Source of the DNA: Mesorhizobium qingshengii
GTDB taxonomy: Bacteria; Pseudomonadota; Alphaproteobacteria; Rhizobiales; Rhizobiaceae
DNA length: 64,000 nt
NCBI RefSeq assembly: GCF_900103325.1
Contig: NZ_FMXM01000007.1
Span: 62,001-126,000, forward strand
Direction of reading: 5' to 3'
Below the pieces are notes generated by a model, which was not told where the DNA came from, searched no databases, and saw only the letters and a program-made list of their open reading frames with translations. A program made the translations under genes and the position numbers. Below, piece after piece: positions 47,503 to 56,953 of this stretch; within the stretch, counting starts at the first letter, position 1; each line of letters starts with the position of its first letter.

Positions 47503-47830
47503 CGTGCTTCAGGAATTGGTGACCTGGCTTCACCAGGTTTTCATCAAGCAGTTCGATGCCTGGATCCTGCTCGGCTTCATCGCCCAGTTCTTCTTCACCA
47601 TGCGCTTCGTCGTGCAGTGGCTCGCCTCGGAGAAGGCCAAGCGCAGCGTCGTGCCGGTCGCCTTCTGGTTCTTCTCGCTGTTCGGTGGCGGCCTGCTTCT
47701 GATCTATGCCATCCAGCGTCAGGATCCGGTGTTCATCGCCGGGCAGGCCATGGGCATGTTCATCTATATCAGAAATCTCTGGCTGATCGCGAATGAGCGC
47801 AAGGCGGCGGCGATGACCAAGGTCGATTGA
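47495..47830 (+). CDS. LpxB N-terminal-domain membrane protein (LABD)
   Basis: 111-aa protein with about three transmembrane helices, matching the lipid-A-disaccharide synthase N-terminal domain family: WILLGFIAQFFFTMRFVVQW, SVVPVAFWFFSLFGGGLLLI, then YAIQRQDPVFIAGQAMG and YIRNLWLI. It starts inside the GT2 gene (8-bp overlap). These stand-alone proteins accompany lipid A glycosylation genes; a scaffold or donor-handling role is inferred. Confidence 0.87.
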   Translation: MGDVLQELVTWLHQVFIKQFDAWILLGFIAQFFFTMRFVVQWLASEKAKRSVVPVAFWFFSLFGGGLLLIYAIQRQDPVFIAGQAMGMFIYIRNLWLIANERKAAAMTKVD

Positions 47831-47873
47831 GCGGCCTGGGCGTTATTAAGAAAATGGTCGGAAAGGCCCAGAC

Positions 47874-49523
47874 ATGGCGCTGAACAGGAATTACATCCTT
47901 CTCTTCCTGTTCAGCCTGGTGATGACCGTTTCGGGGCTGGCGTCGATGCCGCCGATCGACCGCGATGAACCCCGCTTCGTCCAGGCCACCAAGCAGATGG
48001 TCGAGACCGGCGACTATGTCGACATCCGCTTTCAGGACGCCTCGCGCTACCAGAAGCCGATCGGTATCTATTGGCTGCAATCCACGGCCGTGATGCTGAG
48101 CGGCGGGGGCGCCGAAGCGCCGATTTGGGTCTATCGCACGGTCTCGGCGCTAGGCATTGCCATTGCCGTGCTGGCGATCACCTGGACCGGCACCAATCTT
48201 TTCGGAGCCAATGCCGGTATCGCCGCCGGCCTGGTCATGGCCGCGATCTTCGCCACCGCGTTCGAGGGCCGCGACGCCAAGACCGATGCGATGCTGCTGG
48301 CCTGTTGCGTGGCGGCGCAAGGCGCGCTGGCGCAGATCTATCTGGCGTCACGCCGGAACGAACCTGTCGCCGGCCATCTATGGTGGATCTTCTGGATAGC
48401 GCAGGGTGCTGCAATCCTCATCAAGGGACCGATCGCGCCGCTGCTGTCGGCGCTCACCATCGCGGTGCTGTTCGCCTTCGAGCGCGATGGGCGCTGGCTG
48501 GCGAAGCTCAGAGTGGGGCGCGGTCTGGCGCTCGTTGTGCTGATCGTGCTGCCCTGGCTTGCCCTGATCACCTGGAAAAGCCATGGCGCTTTCTTGCAAC
48601 AGGCCGTCGGCAAGGACATGCTTGGCAAGGTCGCGTCGGGCGAGGAATCGCATGGCCTGCCGCCCGGCTTCTACATGCTGACCTACTCGCTGTTCATGTG
48701 GCCTTTCGGTCTGATCGCGGTTGGTGCCGGGCTCCAGGCGCTCAACCGGTTGCGCGACGATCCCCGGCTGCGTTTCTGCCTTGCCTGGTACATCCCATTC
48801 TGGCTGGTGTTCGAACTCATTCCGACAAAGCTGCCGCACTATGTCCTGCCGGCGTACCCCGGCATGGCGCTGCTGATCGGCTGGCTGCTGACATTGTCGC
48901 CGCAGGATGCCAATGCACCGCTCCGGCGCTGGCAAAGCTGGTTGTGGTGGTCGACCGCATTCGGCCTGGTCGTGGTCAGCCTCGGCCTGGCCGTGGTGTG
49001 CGTGGGCGCGCCGATCTACCTCACCGGCACCTTCTCATGGTGGAGCATCCCAGCGGCCGCCGCGGCGCTCGGCGCCGGCTACTTCGCCTTTTCGCGGCGG
49101 TTGCAAGTGCCGCTTCGCCGCATTGCCGCCGTCGCGGTCTGTGCGGGCATCACCTATGCCTTGTTGTTCGGCATCATTGCGCCCTCGCTGAAGCCGGTCT
49201 GGCTGAGCCCGGCGATCGAGGCGGCTGTCCGCGCCAACAGGCCTTGCGACACCACCGTGCTTGCCTCGGCGGGGTATCACGAGCCGAGCCTGGTGTTCCT
49301 TGTCGGCACGAAAACGGTTCTGACCGACGTCGATGGCGTCGCCAGGCATCTTCTTGCCGACCCTGCCTGTGCGTTAGCACTGGCGCAGGTCGGCGATGAG
49401 CAGAAACTGAATGGCCTGCTGGCGGCACAAGGCAAATCCGCGAACCGCGTTGCCCGGATCGACGGGCTCAACTATTCGTCGGGAGACAAACTGTCGCTCG
49501 GCCTTTACCGTGTGGTTCAATGA
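47874..49523 (+). CDS. GT39-family lipid glycosyltransferase (ArnT-like)
   Basis: 549-aa membrane transferase with about eleven helices. N-terminal ASMPPIDRDEPRFVQATKQM carries the acidic pair of ArnT/PMT enzymes, followed by YQKPIGIYWLQSTAVMLSGG. It likely moves a sugar from a polyprenyl-phosphate donor to lipid A or another envelope acceptor at the periplasmic face. It follows the LABD gene by 43 bp. In rhizobia the known sugar is galacturonic acid (Rgt system); in enterobacteria aminoarabinose. Sequence alone does not decide. Confidence 0.85.
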   Translation: MALNRNYILLFLFSLVMTVSGLASMPPIDRDEPRFVQATKQMVETGDYVDIRFQDASRYQKPIGIYWLQSTAVMLSGGGAEAPIWVYRTVSALGIAIAVLAITWTGTNLFGANAGIAAGLVMAAIFATAFEGRDAKTDAMLLACCVAAQGALAQIYLASRRNEPVAGHLWWIFWIAQGAAILIKGPIAPLLSALTIAVLFAFERDGRWLAKLRVGRGLALVVLIVLPWLALITWKSHGAFLQQAVGKDMLGKVASGEESHGLPPGFYMLTYSLFMWPFGLIAVGAGLQALNRLRDDPRLRFCLAWYIPFWLVFELIPTKLPHYVLPAYPGMALLIGWLLTLSPQDANAPLRRWQSWLWWSTAFGLVVVSLGLAVVCVGAPIYLTGTFSWWSIPAAAAALGAGYFAFSRRLQVPLRRIAAVAVCAGITYALLFGIIAPSLKPVWLSPAIEAAVRANRPCDTTVLASAGYHEPSLVFLVGTKTVLTDVDGVARHLLADPACALALAQVGDEQKLNGLLAAQGKSANRVARIDGLNYSSGDKLSLGLYRVVQ

Positions 49524-49553
49524 CGGCTGTTCGATGATAGGGTCGAATTTCCA

Positions 49554-50384
49554 ATGCTCGTGAAATCGCGCCCTTCTGTTTCCCGCGGGCTCCTTGGCGT
49601 GGGGCGCCGATCCCTGGACAATTTTCGCGATACGATGCAGATCGCAAGCAAGCGCTTTGCCGTTCGACCCGCCGGCTACCCGAACATAGTGTGGCCTGTC
49701 TGGGGCCTGGTCTGGGTTTTTCTGACGGCGGCAGCGTTTGTTCGCCTCGACACTCCGGCGGGGATGCTTCGCGACCAGTGGTCGCCAAGGTTCGTTCACC
49801 TAGCCGATTTTTTCACACAGTTCGGCCTGGGTGGCTGGTATCTCATTCCATCAGCGCTTCTGCTCGTCGCCGCGAACCTGACGGACTGGCGAAGCCTTTC
49901 GAGGCGTTCGCTGATGCTGGCCTACAACTGGACCTGCCTGGCATTTCTGGTGCTGAGCGCGGTTGGTCTGTCCGGCCTGGCCGTCAATGTGCTGAAATAC
50001 GCCATCGGTCGGGCCCGCCCGCTCTATTTCCACGATTTTGGTGTTCTGTCCCTGCACCCTTTCGCCTTTGATGCGCGCTTCGCCGGATTTCCGTCCGGCC
50101 ATGCCACGACAATGGGCGCCGTGTTCGGGGTCGCCCTGCTTTTGTTTCCGCGCCGCTGGTACATCGCCTTGGCCATCACGGCGTGCATCGCGTCGACGCG
50201 GGTCTTTGTCGGCGCGCACTATCCCAGCGACACCGTCGCCGGCTTCGGCCTTGGCTGCGCATTCGCGCTGGCTAGTGGGCTGGTCTTTGCCCGGCTTGGC
50301 TTCATCTTTCGTCCGACAGGGTCGGGATTGCCGGTTCGCAAGGAGACGTTTTGGCTGATTGGCCCGACCAGGAAGATTGCCTGA
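49554..50384 (+). CDS. PAP2-family phosphatase (possible lipid A phosphatase)
   Basis: 276-aa membrane phosphatase. Catalytic motifs are complete: K-x6-RP (K148-P156, KYAIGRARP), PSGH (S181-H183, FPSGHATTMG) and R-x5-H-x3-D (R216-D226, RVFVGAHYPSD). About six helices. It starts 30 bp after the ArnT-like gene, so it is in the same operon. LpxE/LpxF-type removal of the lipid A phosphate before sugar addition is a fitting inference, since Mesorhizobium lipid A is known to carry galacturonic acid in place of a phosphate. Confidence 0.85.
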   Translation: MLVKSRPSVSRGLLGVGRRSLDNFRDTMQIASKRFAVRPAGYPNIVWPVWGLVWVFLTAAAFVRLDTPAGMLRDQWSPRFVHLADFFTQFGLGGWYLIPSALLLVAANLTDWRSLSRRSLMLAYNWTCLAFLVLSAVGLSGLAVNVLKYAIGRARPLYFHDFGVLSLHPFAFDARFAGFPSGHATTMGAVFGVALLLFPRRWYIALAITACIASTRVFVGAHYPSDTVAGFGLGCAFALASGLVFARLGFIFRPTGSGLPVRKETFWLIGPTRKIA

Positions 50385-50404
50385 GCGCACGGATTTGCCG
50401 AAGC

Positions 50405-51055
50405 CTAGTTGCCGTCGAGACCGCCATACGATCTCACCAGGCTGGCCATATCGGGTGACCGGTGGTCTTCGCTTTCCAGCCCCTGGGCAACGCCGGCGCG
50501 GTCGGCGACCGGCCGGTTCTGGCTGACCTTCCATTTGCCGTGGATTTCGTTGATCTCGATTTCCAGCCCGATGATGCCCTTGATCTGCGACTGGATGAAT
50601 GGCGCTGGCGCGTCGGTCACTGCCCAGGGGGCCTCGCGAGCGCCTTCCTGGGAGGCAGTCAGATCGGCAATCTGCCGCGCCAGCCAGTCCTGGTCATCCA
50701 TCACCTTGACCGTGCCGCGCACCTGCACGATGGCATAGTTCCAGGTCGGAACCACCTTGCCGGTTTCGCGCTTGGTCTCGTACCAGGACGGCGTCACATA
50801 GGCATCGCTGCCCTGGAAGACGATCAGCACCGGCGAGGCCGGATTGTCGGCCAACAGGCGCCATTGTGGATTGGCCCTGGCAAGATGCGCGCGCAGCCTG
50901 CCGTTGGGCGGCACGTCGGCATCGAGCAGGAAGGGGATGGAGTTGGCGACAGGCCCCTCGGCGCCGTTGCAAATCAACAGGCCCAGCGGATGCGCCCGGA
51001 TCAGCTCGTGCAGGATGTCCGTCCGCGTTTCCTTGAATTGAGGAGGCTCGTACAT
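50405..51055 (-). CDS. FMN-binding negative transcriptional regulator (PaiB-like)
   Basis: 216-aa protein of the PaiB/FMN-binding split-barrel family. It begins MYEPPQFKETRTDILHELIR, with AHPLGLLICNGAEG; GRLRAHLARANPQWR and VTPSWYETKRETGKVVPTWN are family hallmarks, and FIQSQIKGIIGLEIEINEIH lies toward the C-terminus. Named for B. subtilis PaiB, a reported negative regulator; many members are probably flavin enzymes. Convergent with the PAP2 gene. Confidence 0.9.
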   Translation of the reverse strand: MYEPPQFKETRTDILHELIRAHPLGLLICNGAEGPVANSIPFLLDADVPPNGRLRAHLARANPQWRLLADNPASPVLIVFQGSDAYVTPSWYETKRETGKVVPTWNYAIVQVRGTVKVMDDQDWLARQIADLTASQEGAREAPWAVTDAPAPFIQSQIKGIIGLEIEINEIHGKWKVSQNRPVADRAGVAQGLESEDHRSPDMASLVRSYGGLDGN

Positions 51056-51076
51056 CGCCTGTCGCCTCTTCCTGGT

Positions 51077-51751
51077 CTATCTCAGCCGCTTCGGCCGCGG
51101 ATCGGACAATTCGCCGGCGAGCCGACGGTCGAGATAGTCCGCGCATTCCTCGAGCAGCAGGTCGGCGTCGTTGGCGAAGAAGTGGTTGGCGCCAGGCAAG
51201 GTCTTCTGCGTGATGGTGATGCCCTTTTGCGTGTGCAGCTTGTCGACCAGGCCTTGCACGTCCTTCGGCGGCGCCACCTTGTCGGCATCGCCATGAATGA
51301 TCAGGCCCGATGACGGGCAGGGTGCCAGGAACGAGAAGTCATAGGTGTTGGGCTGCGGCGCGATCGAGATAAAGCCCTCGATCTCCGGCCGGCGCATCAG
51401 CAACTGCATGCCAATCCACGAGCCGAACGAATATCCGGCGACCCAGCAGCTTTTGGAATCCGGATGCAGCGACTGCACCCAGTCGAGTGCCGCAGCGGCA
51501 TCCGACAACTCGCCGGTACCGTGATCGAATTCGCCCTGGCTTCGGCCGATGCCGCGGAAATTGAAGCGAAGCGTGGTGAAATCCCGCTTCTGGAACATAT
51601 AGAAGAGGTCGTAGACGATCTTGTTGTTCATCGTGCCGCCAAATTGCGGATGCGGGTGCAGGATGATGGCAATCGGCGCACTCTTTTCCTTGGAGGGCTG
51701 GTAGCGTCCCTCCAGACGGCCGGCCGGACCGGTGAAAATGACCTCAGGCAT
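51077..51751 (-). CDS. Alpha/beta hydrolase
   Basis: 224-aa hydrolase of the dienelactone-hydrolase-like/YfhR group: IILHPHPQFGGTMNNKI (oxyanion region), nucleophile elbow AGYSFGSWIG with Ser, the Asp in IIHGDADKVAPPKD and His in LPGANHFFANDADL. Start 51751 has GGAG 8 nt upstream. It lies divergent from the suf operon; the iron-responsive box between them could also affect this gene. Natural substrate unknown. Confidence 0.88.
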   Translation of the reverse strand: MPEVIFTGPAGRLEGRYQPSKEKSAPIAIILHPHPQFGGTMNNKIVYDLFYMFQKRDFTTLRFNFRGIGRSQGEFDHGTGELSDAAAALDWVQSLHPDSKSCWVAGYSFGSWIGMQLLMRRPEIEGFISIAPQPNTYDFSFLAPCPSSGLIIHGDADKVAPPKDVQGLVDKLHTQKGITITQKTLPGANHFFANDADLLLEECADYLDRRLAGELSDPRPKRLR

Positions 51752-51810
51752 GAAATACTCCACTTAGGTAATACGAATGCGCGGCGCCCGGAACGTATCT
51801 TCCTCTGGCC

Positions 51811-51839
51811 TTGACGCAGGGCGAGCGTCTTCTTAGAAG
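51811..51839 (+). promoter_or_regulatory. Promoter of the suf operon
   Basis: TTGACG (51811-51816), exactly 17 bp, TAGAAG (51834-51839). It differs from the rplM promoter by one base in the -10. The predicted start point near 51846 is covered by the Irr box at 51844-51860. Confidence 0.6.
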
Positions 51840-51843
51840 CTAG

Positions 51844-51860
51844 TTTAGAATTGTTCAAAA
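51844..51860. promoter_or_regulatory. Irr-type iron control element
   Basis: TTTAGAA-TTG-TTCAAAA matches the ICE/Irr consensus TTTAGAA-N3-TTCTAAA at all but one of the 14 fixed positions. It sits immediately downstream of the -10 box at the predicted transcription start, the position expected for repression. Irr control of suf genes is established in several Rhizobiales; here it is inferred from the sequence. Confidence 0.7.
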
Positions 51861-51992
51861 CTGAGTAGCCAAAACGTCGAGCCCGGCCACTCGCGCCGCA
51901 AGCCGCGTAAATAGGACGGCTCGCCTTGGAATTTCAAGGAAATAACGCCATACGACGGCGGAATGGCTTCTGACGGGACCAACTGGACGAAA

Positions 51993-53171
51993 ATGGCCGG
52001 ACTACGCGCCTATCTCGACTACAATGCCAGTGCGCCGCTGCTTGCGGTGGCGCGCGAGGCTATGGTCGCGGCGCTTGATGTCGCCGCCAACCCGTCGTCG
52101 GTCCACGCCGAGGGGCGTGCTGCACGACGCCTGATCGAGACTGCAAGGCGTGATGTGGCAGCGCTGGTCAACGCCAAGCCCGAGCATGTCGTGTTCACCT
52201 CCGGCGCGACGGAGGCCGCCTCGACGCTGCTGACACCCGACTGGCGGATGGGGCGCGGCACGGTGCACATGAGCCGGCTCTACGTGTCCGAGGCCGATCA
52301 TCCCTGCCTGTTGAATGGCGGGCGCTTCCCGGCAGCGCAGGTGACGCGGATTGGCGTCGACGCCAACGGCATCGCCGACCTTGCAGCCCTGGCCGCGGCG
52401 CTTGCCGCGCATGGCAAGGCCGATGGCCTGCCGCTGGTTGCCATCCATGCCGCCAACAACGAGACCGGGGTGATCCAGCCGATCGATCGGATTGCCGGAA
52501 TCGTCGAGGCGGCGGGCGGCGTTCTCGTCGTTGACGCCGTTCAGGCCGCGGGCCGTGTTTCGATCGATATGTCAGCGGGTTACGCCGACTATCTTATTCT
52601 GTCTTCGCACAAGATCGGCGGTCCCAAAGGCGTCGGCGCCATCGTCGCCGCCTCCGATCTGATGATGCCGAAGCCCCTGATCAGTGGCGGCGGCCAGGAA
52701 AAGGGCCATCGCGGCGGCACGGAAAACCTCGCGGCCATCGCTGGTTTTGGCGCGGCCGCGCGCGAGGCTCGGACCGGACTGCCGGCCATGGATGCGGTTG
52801 GGCATCGCCGCGACGAGATCGAAGCCATCGTGAAAATGCTGGTGCCGGACGTGGAAATCTTCGGAACCGGTTCGCCAAGGCTTGCCAACACGACATTCTT
52901 CGCTATTGCGGGCGTCAAGGCCGAAACCGCGCAGATCGCCTTCGATCTGGCCGGTGTGGCTCTGTCTGCCGGCTCCGCCTGCTCGTCGGGCAAGGTCGGG
53001 CCGAGCCATGTGCTGAAGGCCATGGGGCACAGTGACAGCGCTGGCGCCTTGCGCGTGTCGATCGGTTCAGCGACCGGCGCGCAGGACATCGAGTTGTTCC
53101 GCATCGCGTTGGCGGGGATCGCCGCGCGACAAGCCGCCAGGGAAAAGGCGGACAGGGAAAAGGCCGCATGA
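51993..53171 (+). CDS. Cysteine desulfurase (NifS/IscS type), first of suf operon
   Basis: 392-aa PLP enzyme that strips sulfur from cysteine as an enzyme-bound persulfide. YLDYNASAPLLAVAREAM begins the fold; PLP Lys is in LILSSHKIGGPKGVGAIV; the active-site Cys lies in ALSAGSACSSGKVGPSHVL. Start 51993 (MAGLRAYLDYN) is preferred over 51963. Being IscS-like and first in the operon, it is a second desulfurase besides SufS, a pattern found in rhizobial suf operons. Confidence 0.9.
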   Translation: MAGLRAYLDYNASAPLLAVAREAMVAALDVAANPSSVHAEGRAARRLIETARRDVAALVNAKPEHVVFTSGATEAASTLLTPDWRMGRGTVHMSRLYVSEADHPCLLNGGRFPAAQVTRIGVDANGIADLAALAAALAAHGKADGLPLVAIHAANNETGVIQPIDRIAGIVEAAGGVLVVDAVQAAGRVSIDMSAGYADYLILSSHKIGGPKGVGAIVAASDLMMPKPLISGGGQEKGHRGGTENLAAIAGFGAAAREARTGLPAMDAVGHRRDEIEAIVKMLVPDVEIFGTGSPRLANTTFFAIAGVKAETAQIAFDLAGVALSAGSACSSGKVGPSHVLKAMGHSDSAGALRVSIGSATGAQDIELFRIALAGIAARQAAREKADREKAA

Positions 53172-53359
53172 GCGGCCAGGGATAGACAGGCTTCACGGCC
53201 TGGTAGAGCCGTGCGTTTCATGCTGGCCGGGTGAATTTCCGGTCGGAACGCACTATATGGAACTTACGCTGCCGCGGATTGCCCTTTGGGTGTTCATTTT
53301 GGCGGTGCCATAGTTTGAAAACTGCCGGGCCTTGACCCCGGCGTGGATGGAGAACGCTA

Positions 53360-54877
53360 ATGCCTGCTGTGCAGGAGACGATCGATCGAGTCCGCAAGAT
53401 CGATGTCGACCAGTATAAATATGGATTCCAGACCGAAATCGCGATGGACAAGGCCCCGAAAGGGCTGAGCGAAGATATCATCCGTTTCATTTCGGCCAAA
53501 AAGGACGAACCGTCCTGGATGCTGGAATGGCGTCTGGAAGCCTATCGCCGCTGGCTGACGCTTGACGAGCCGACCTGGGCGCGCGTCCATTACGCCAAGA
53601 TCGATTTCCAGGACATCTACTTCTATGCGGCGCCCAAGAGCACGCCCGGCCCGACCTCGCTCAGCGATGTCGATCCCGAACTCTTGAAGGTCTACGAAAA
53701 GCTCGGCATTCCGCTGAGGGAGCAGGAAATCCTCGCCGGCGTGCAGAAGACCGACGCCTCGGAACTCGAGGAAGTTAGCGACAATGTCTACAAATCCGGC
53801 CGTGTCGCTGTCGACGCGGTGTTCGATTCCGTCTCCGTCGTCACCACCTTCAAGAAGGAGTTGGCGCAGGCCGGCGTCATCTTCTGCTCGATCTCGGAAG
53901 CCATTCGCGAGCACCCGGAATTGGTGAAGCAGTATCTCGGTTCGGTCGTGCCGACTTCCGACAACTACTATGCCACGCTGAATTCGGCTGTGTTCACCGA
54001 CGGCTCCTTCGTCTTCGTGCCCAAGGGCGTGCGCTGCCCGATGGAACTATCGACCTATTTCCGCATGAACGAGAAGAACACCGGCCAGTTCGAGCGTACG
54101 CTGATCATCGCCGAGGAGGGGGCTTACGTCTCCTATCTCGAAGGCTGCACGGCGCCGCAGCGCGACGAGAACCAGCTTCATGCCGCGGTGGTCGAATTGG
54201 TGGCGCTCGACGATGCCGAGATCAAATATTCGACGGTGCAGAACTGGTACCCCGGCGACGCCGAGGGCAAGGGTGGCATCTACAATTTCGTCACCAAGCG
54301 CGGCGACTGCCGTGGCGACCGCTCGAAGATCTCGTGGACGCAGGTCGAAACAGGTTCGGCCATCACCTGGAAATATCCGAGCTGCATCCTGCGCGGCGAC
54401 GATTCCAGCGGCGAGTTCTATTCGATCGCCGTGTCGAATGGCTATCAGCAGGTCGATAGCGGCACCAAGATGATCCATCTCGGCAAGAACACGTCGAGCC
54501 GCATCATCTCCAAGGGCATCGCCGCCGGCTTCTCGCAGAACACTTATCGCGGCCAGGTTTCGGCGCATCGCAAGGCGACCAATGCCCGCAACTTCACCAA
54601 CTGCGATTCCCTGCTGATCGGCGACCAGTGCGGCGCGCACACCGTGCCCTACATGGAAGCCAAGAACTCGACGGCGCAGTTCGAGCATGAGGCGACGACC
54701 TCGAAGATTTCCGAGGACCAGAAGTTCTACGTCATGCAGCGCGGCATTCCCGAGGAGGAAGCGATCGCGCTGATCGTCAACGGCTTCGTCAAGGACGTCA
54801 TCCAGCAGCTGCCGATGGAGTTTGCCGTCGAGGCGCAGAAGCTGATCGGAATCTCGCTTGAGGGCTCGGTCGGCTGA
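53360..54877 (+). CDS. sufB: Fe-S cluster scaffold SufB
   Basis: 505-aa core of the SufBC2D scaffold where Fe-S clusters form. [20 protein letters not shown] opens; [20 protein letters not shown] and [20 protein letters not shown] are typical; the C-terminal [20 protein letters not shown] and the [20 protein letters not shown] end are canonical. 188 bp separate it from the desulfurase and 27 bp from sufC. Confidence 0.97.
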   Translation: MPAVQETIDRVRKIDVDQYKYGFQTEIAMDKAPKGLSEDIIRFISAKKDEPSWMLEWRLEAYRRWLTLDEPTWARVHYAKIDFQDIYFYAAPKSTPGPTSLSDVDPELLKVYEKLGIPLREQEILAGVQKTDASELEEVSDNVYKSGRVAVDAVFDSVSVVTTFKKELAQAGVIFCSISEAIREHPELVKQYLGSVVPTSDNYYATLNSAVFTDGSFVFVPKGVRCPMELSTYFRMNEKNTGQFERTLIIAEEGAYVSYLEGCTAPQRDENQLHAAVVELVALDDAEIKYSTVQNWYPGDAEGKGGIYNFVTKRGDCRGDRSKISWTQVETGSAITWKYPSCILRGDDSSGEFYSIAVSNGYQQVDSGTKMIHLGKNTSSRIISKGIAAGFSQNTYRGQVSAHRKATNARNFTNCDSLLIGDQCGAHTVPYMEAKNSTAQFEHEATTSKISEDQKFYVMQRGIPEEEAIALIVNGFVKDVIQQLPMEFAVEAQKLIGISLEGSVG

Positions 54878-54904
54878 CCGGACAGATATTCAGGAAACAA
54901 AAGA

Positions 54905-55660
54905 ATGCTTGAGATCAGAAACCTGCACGCCCGCATCGTCGATGACGGCACCGAAATCATCCGCGGCTTGAACCTGACGGTGAAAGCCGGCGAGGTCGCC
55001 GCCATCATGGGTCCGAACGGTTCGGGCAAATCGACGCTGTCCTACATCCTCGCCGGCCGCGAGGACTATGAAGTGACCGAGGGCGACATCCTCTACAACG
55101 GCCGGTCGATCCTCGGAATGGATCCGGCCGAGCGCGCCACGTCAGGCATCTTCCTCGCCTTCCAGTATCCGATGGAAATACCGGGTGTGGCGACCATGGA
55201 ATTTCTGAAAGTGGCCATGAACGAGCAGCGCAAGGCGCGTGGCGAAGAGCCGCTGAAGATACCGGAATTCCTCAAGCGTGTGAAGGAAGCCGCCGCCTCG
55301 CTCAGCATGGACATGGCGATGCTCAAGCGACCGCTCAATGTTGGCTTCTCCGGCGGCGAGAAGAAGCGCGCCGAGATCCTGCAGATGAAGCTGCTGGAGC
55401 CGAAGCTGTGCGTGCTCGACGAAACCGATTCAGGCCTCGACATCGACGCGCTGAAGATCGTTTCTGACGGCGTCAACGCGTTGCGCACGCCGGACCGGGC
55501 TTTCCTGGTCATCACCCACTACCAGCGCCTGCTCGAACACATCGTGCCGGATAGCGTGCACGTGCTCTACAAGGGCCAGGTCATCAAGTCCGGCGACAAG
55601 TCGCTGGCGCTCGACCTGGAAGCCAATGGCTATGCCGGCGTGATCGGCGAAGCCGCGTGA
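54905..55660 (+). CDS. sufC: Fe-S assembly ATPase SufC
   Basis: 251-aa ABC-type ATPase without membrane domain. Walker A GPNGSGKST, signature FSGGEKKRAEILQMKLLEPK, Walker B CVLDETDSGLDIDALKIV and an H-loop VITHYQRLL. It drives conformational change in SufB-SufD during cluster assembly. AAACAAAAGA precedes the ATG. Spacing of 27 bp after sufB and 19 bp before sufD shows one transcript. Confidence 0.97.
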   Translation: MLEIRNLHARIVDDGTEIIRGLNLTVKAGEVAAIMGPNGSGKSTLSYILAGREDYEVTEGDILYNGRSILGMDPAERATSGIFLAFQYPMEIPGVATMEFLKVAMNEQRKARGEEPLKIPEFLKRVKEAAASLSMDMAMLKRPLNVGFSGGEKKRAEILQMKLLEPKLCVLDETDSGLDIDALKIVSDGVNALRTPDRAFLVITHYQRLLEHIVPDSVHVLYKGQVIKSGDKSLALDLEANGYAGVIGEAA

Positions 55661-55679
55661 GATGCCAGAGGCAAGACTG

Positions 55680-56948
55680 ATGAATATGCACACACAGCCC
55701 CAGCGGACACCGGCCGAGACGGCGTTGATAGACGCATTCGGCGAGCGGCTGTCGCTGCTGCCGGGCGACGGCGCGGTGATGCTGAAGCGTGACGACGCCA
55801 TCGAGGCGATCAAGCACGGCCTGCCGACGCGGCGCGTCGAATCCTGGCACTACACGGACCTGCGTCGGTTGCTGAATGCGGTGCCGGACTTCGATCCGGC
55901 CGCAGCGGTCAAAGCCATTGCTCCGATCGTGGAAGGCTCGGCCGTGTTGGCCGTACTGAACGGCGTATCCAGCACGAAGGTGCCGGCCGTTGAGGGCGTC
56001 ACCGTGCAGCGCCTGTCGGAAAAGCTGATCGATGGCAGCATCGCGCCGGGGCTCGATCCCTATGGCAGCGACGATGCCATCGGCGCTTTGAACACCGCTT
56101 TCGTTGCCGATGGTTATTTTGTCGACATCGCCGATGGCGTCGAACTGGACAAGCCGATCGAACTGCAGAACCTGCAGGCCGGTGGCCAGACGCATGTGCG
56201 CCTGCCGCTGCGGGTCGGCGCCGGCGCCAAGGCCGTTATCGTCGAGCGTCAGACGGGTGACGGGGCCGCTCTGGTAAGTTCGGTCAGCCAGCTCGTGCTC
56301 GGCGAGGGCGCCGAGGTGACGTGGCTGATCGTCCAGGAACAGCCGGAAACGGCAACGCATCTGGCGCAGTTCAAGGCCCATATCGGTAAGAACGCCAAAC
56401 TGACGCTGTTCGTCATGAATGCCGGCGGCAAGCTCGTGCGCCAGGAGATCATGGTCAAGACCACTGGCGAGGGCGCCGACTTCAAATTGCGTGGTATCAA
56501 CCTGCTTGCAGGCGACACCCATAGCGACGTGACCATGGTGCTCGACCACACCGTGCCGCATACGACCTCGACGGAAGTGATCCGCAACGTGGTGACGGGC
56601 AAGGCGCGCGGCGTCTTCCAGGGCCGCATCAACGTCCACCAGTATGCGCAGAAGACCAACGCCAAGATGGCCTGCAACACGCTGCTGTTGTCGGACGACG
56701 GTGAGTTCTCGACCAAGCCCGAACTTGAAATCTTCGCCGACGACGTCGTCTGCGGCCATGGTGCGACCGTCACCGAGATCGACCACGACCACCTGTTCTA
56801 CCTGATGGCGCGTGGCATCGACGAGAAGAGCGCGCGCGGCCTTCTGGTCAAGGCGTTTGTCGCCGAGGTGATCGAGGAATTGGACGACGAGACGATTGTC
56901 GAGGCGCTCGAAGCGCGGCTTGACGACTGGTTCGTGGCACACGGGTGA
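55680..56948 (+). CDS. sufD: Fe-S cluster assembly protein SufD
   Basis: About 422 aa, paralog of SufB. RVESWHYTDLRRLLNAVPDF and TTSTEVIRNVVTGKARGVFQ, then GRINVHQYAQKTNAKMACNT and LLSDDGEFSTKPELEIFADD with CGHGATVTEID, are the family hallmarks. ATG at 55680 with AGAGG upstream is chosen; 55662 is alternative. The stop overlaps the sufS upstream frame (GTGA). Confidence 0.96.
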   Translation: MNMHTQPQRTPAETALIDAFGERLSLLPGDGAVMLKRDDAIEAIKHGLPTRRVESWHYTDLRRLLNAVPDFDPAAAVKAIAPIVEGSAVLAVLNGVSSTKVPAVEGVTVQRLSEKLIDGSIAPGLDPYGSDDAIGALNTAFVADGYFVDIADGVELDKPIELQNLQAGGQTHVRLPLRVGAGAKAVIVERQTGDGAALVSSVSQLVLGEGAEVTWLIVQEQPETATHLAQFKAHIGKNAKLTLFVMNAGGKLVRQEIMVKTTGEGADFKLRGINLLAGDTHSDVTMVLDHTVPHTTSTEVIRNVVTGKARGVFQGRINVHQYAQKTNAKMACNTLLLSDDGEFSTKPELEIFADDVVCGHGATVTEIDHDHLFYLMARGIDEKSARGLLVKAFVAEVIEELDDETIVEALEARLDDWFVAHG

Positions 56949-56953
56949 TCCTG

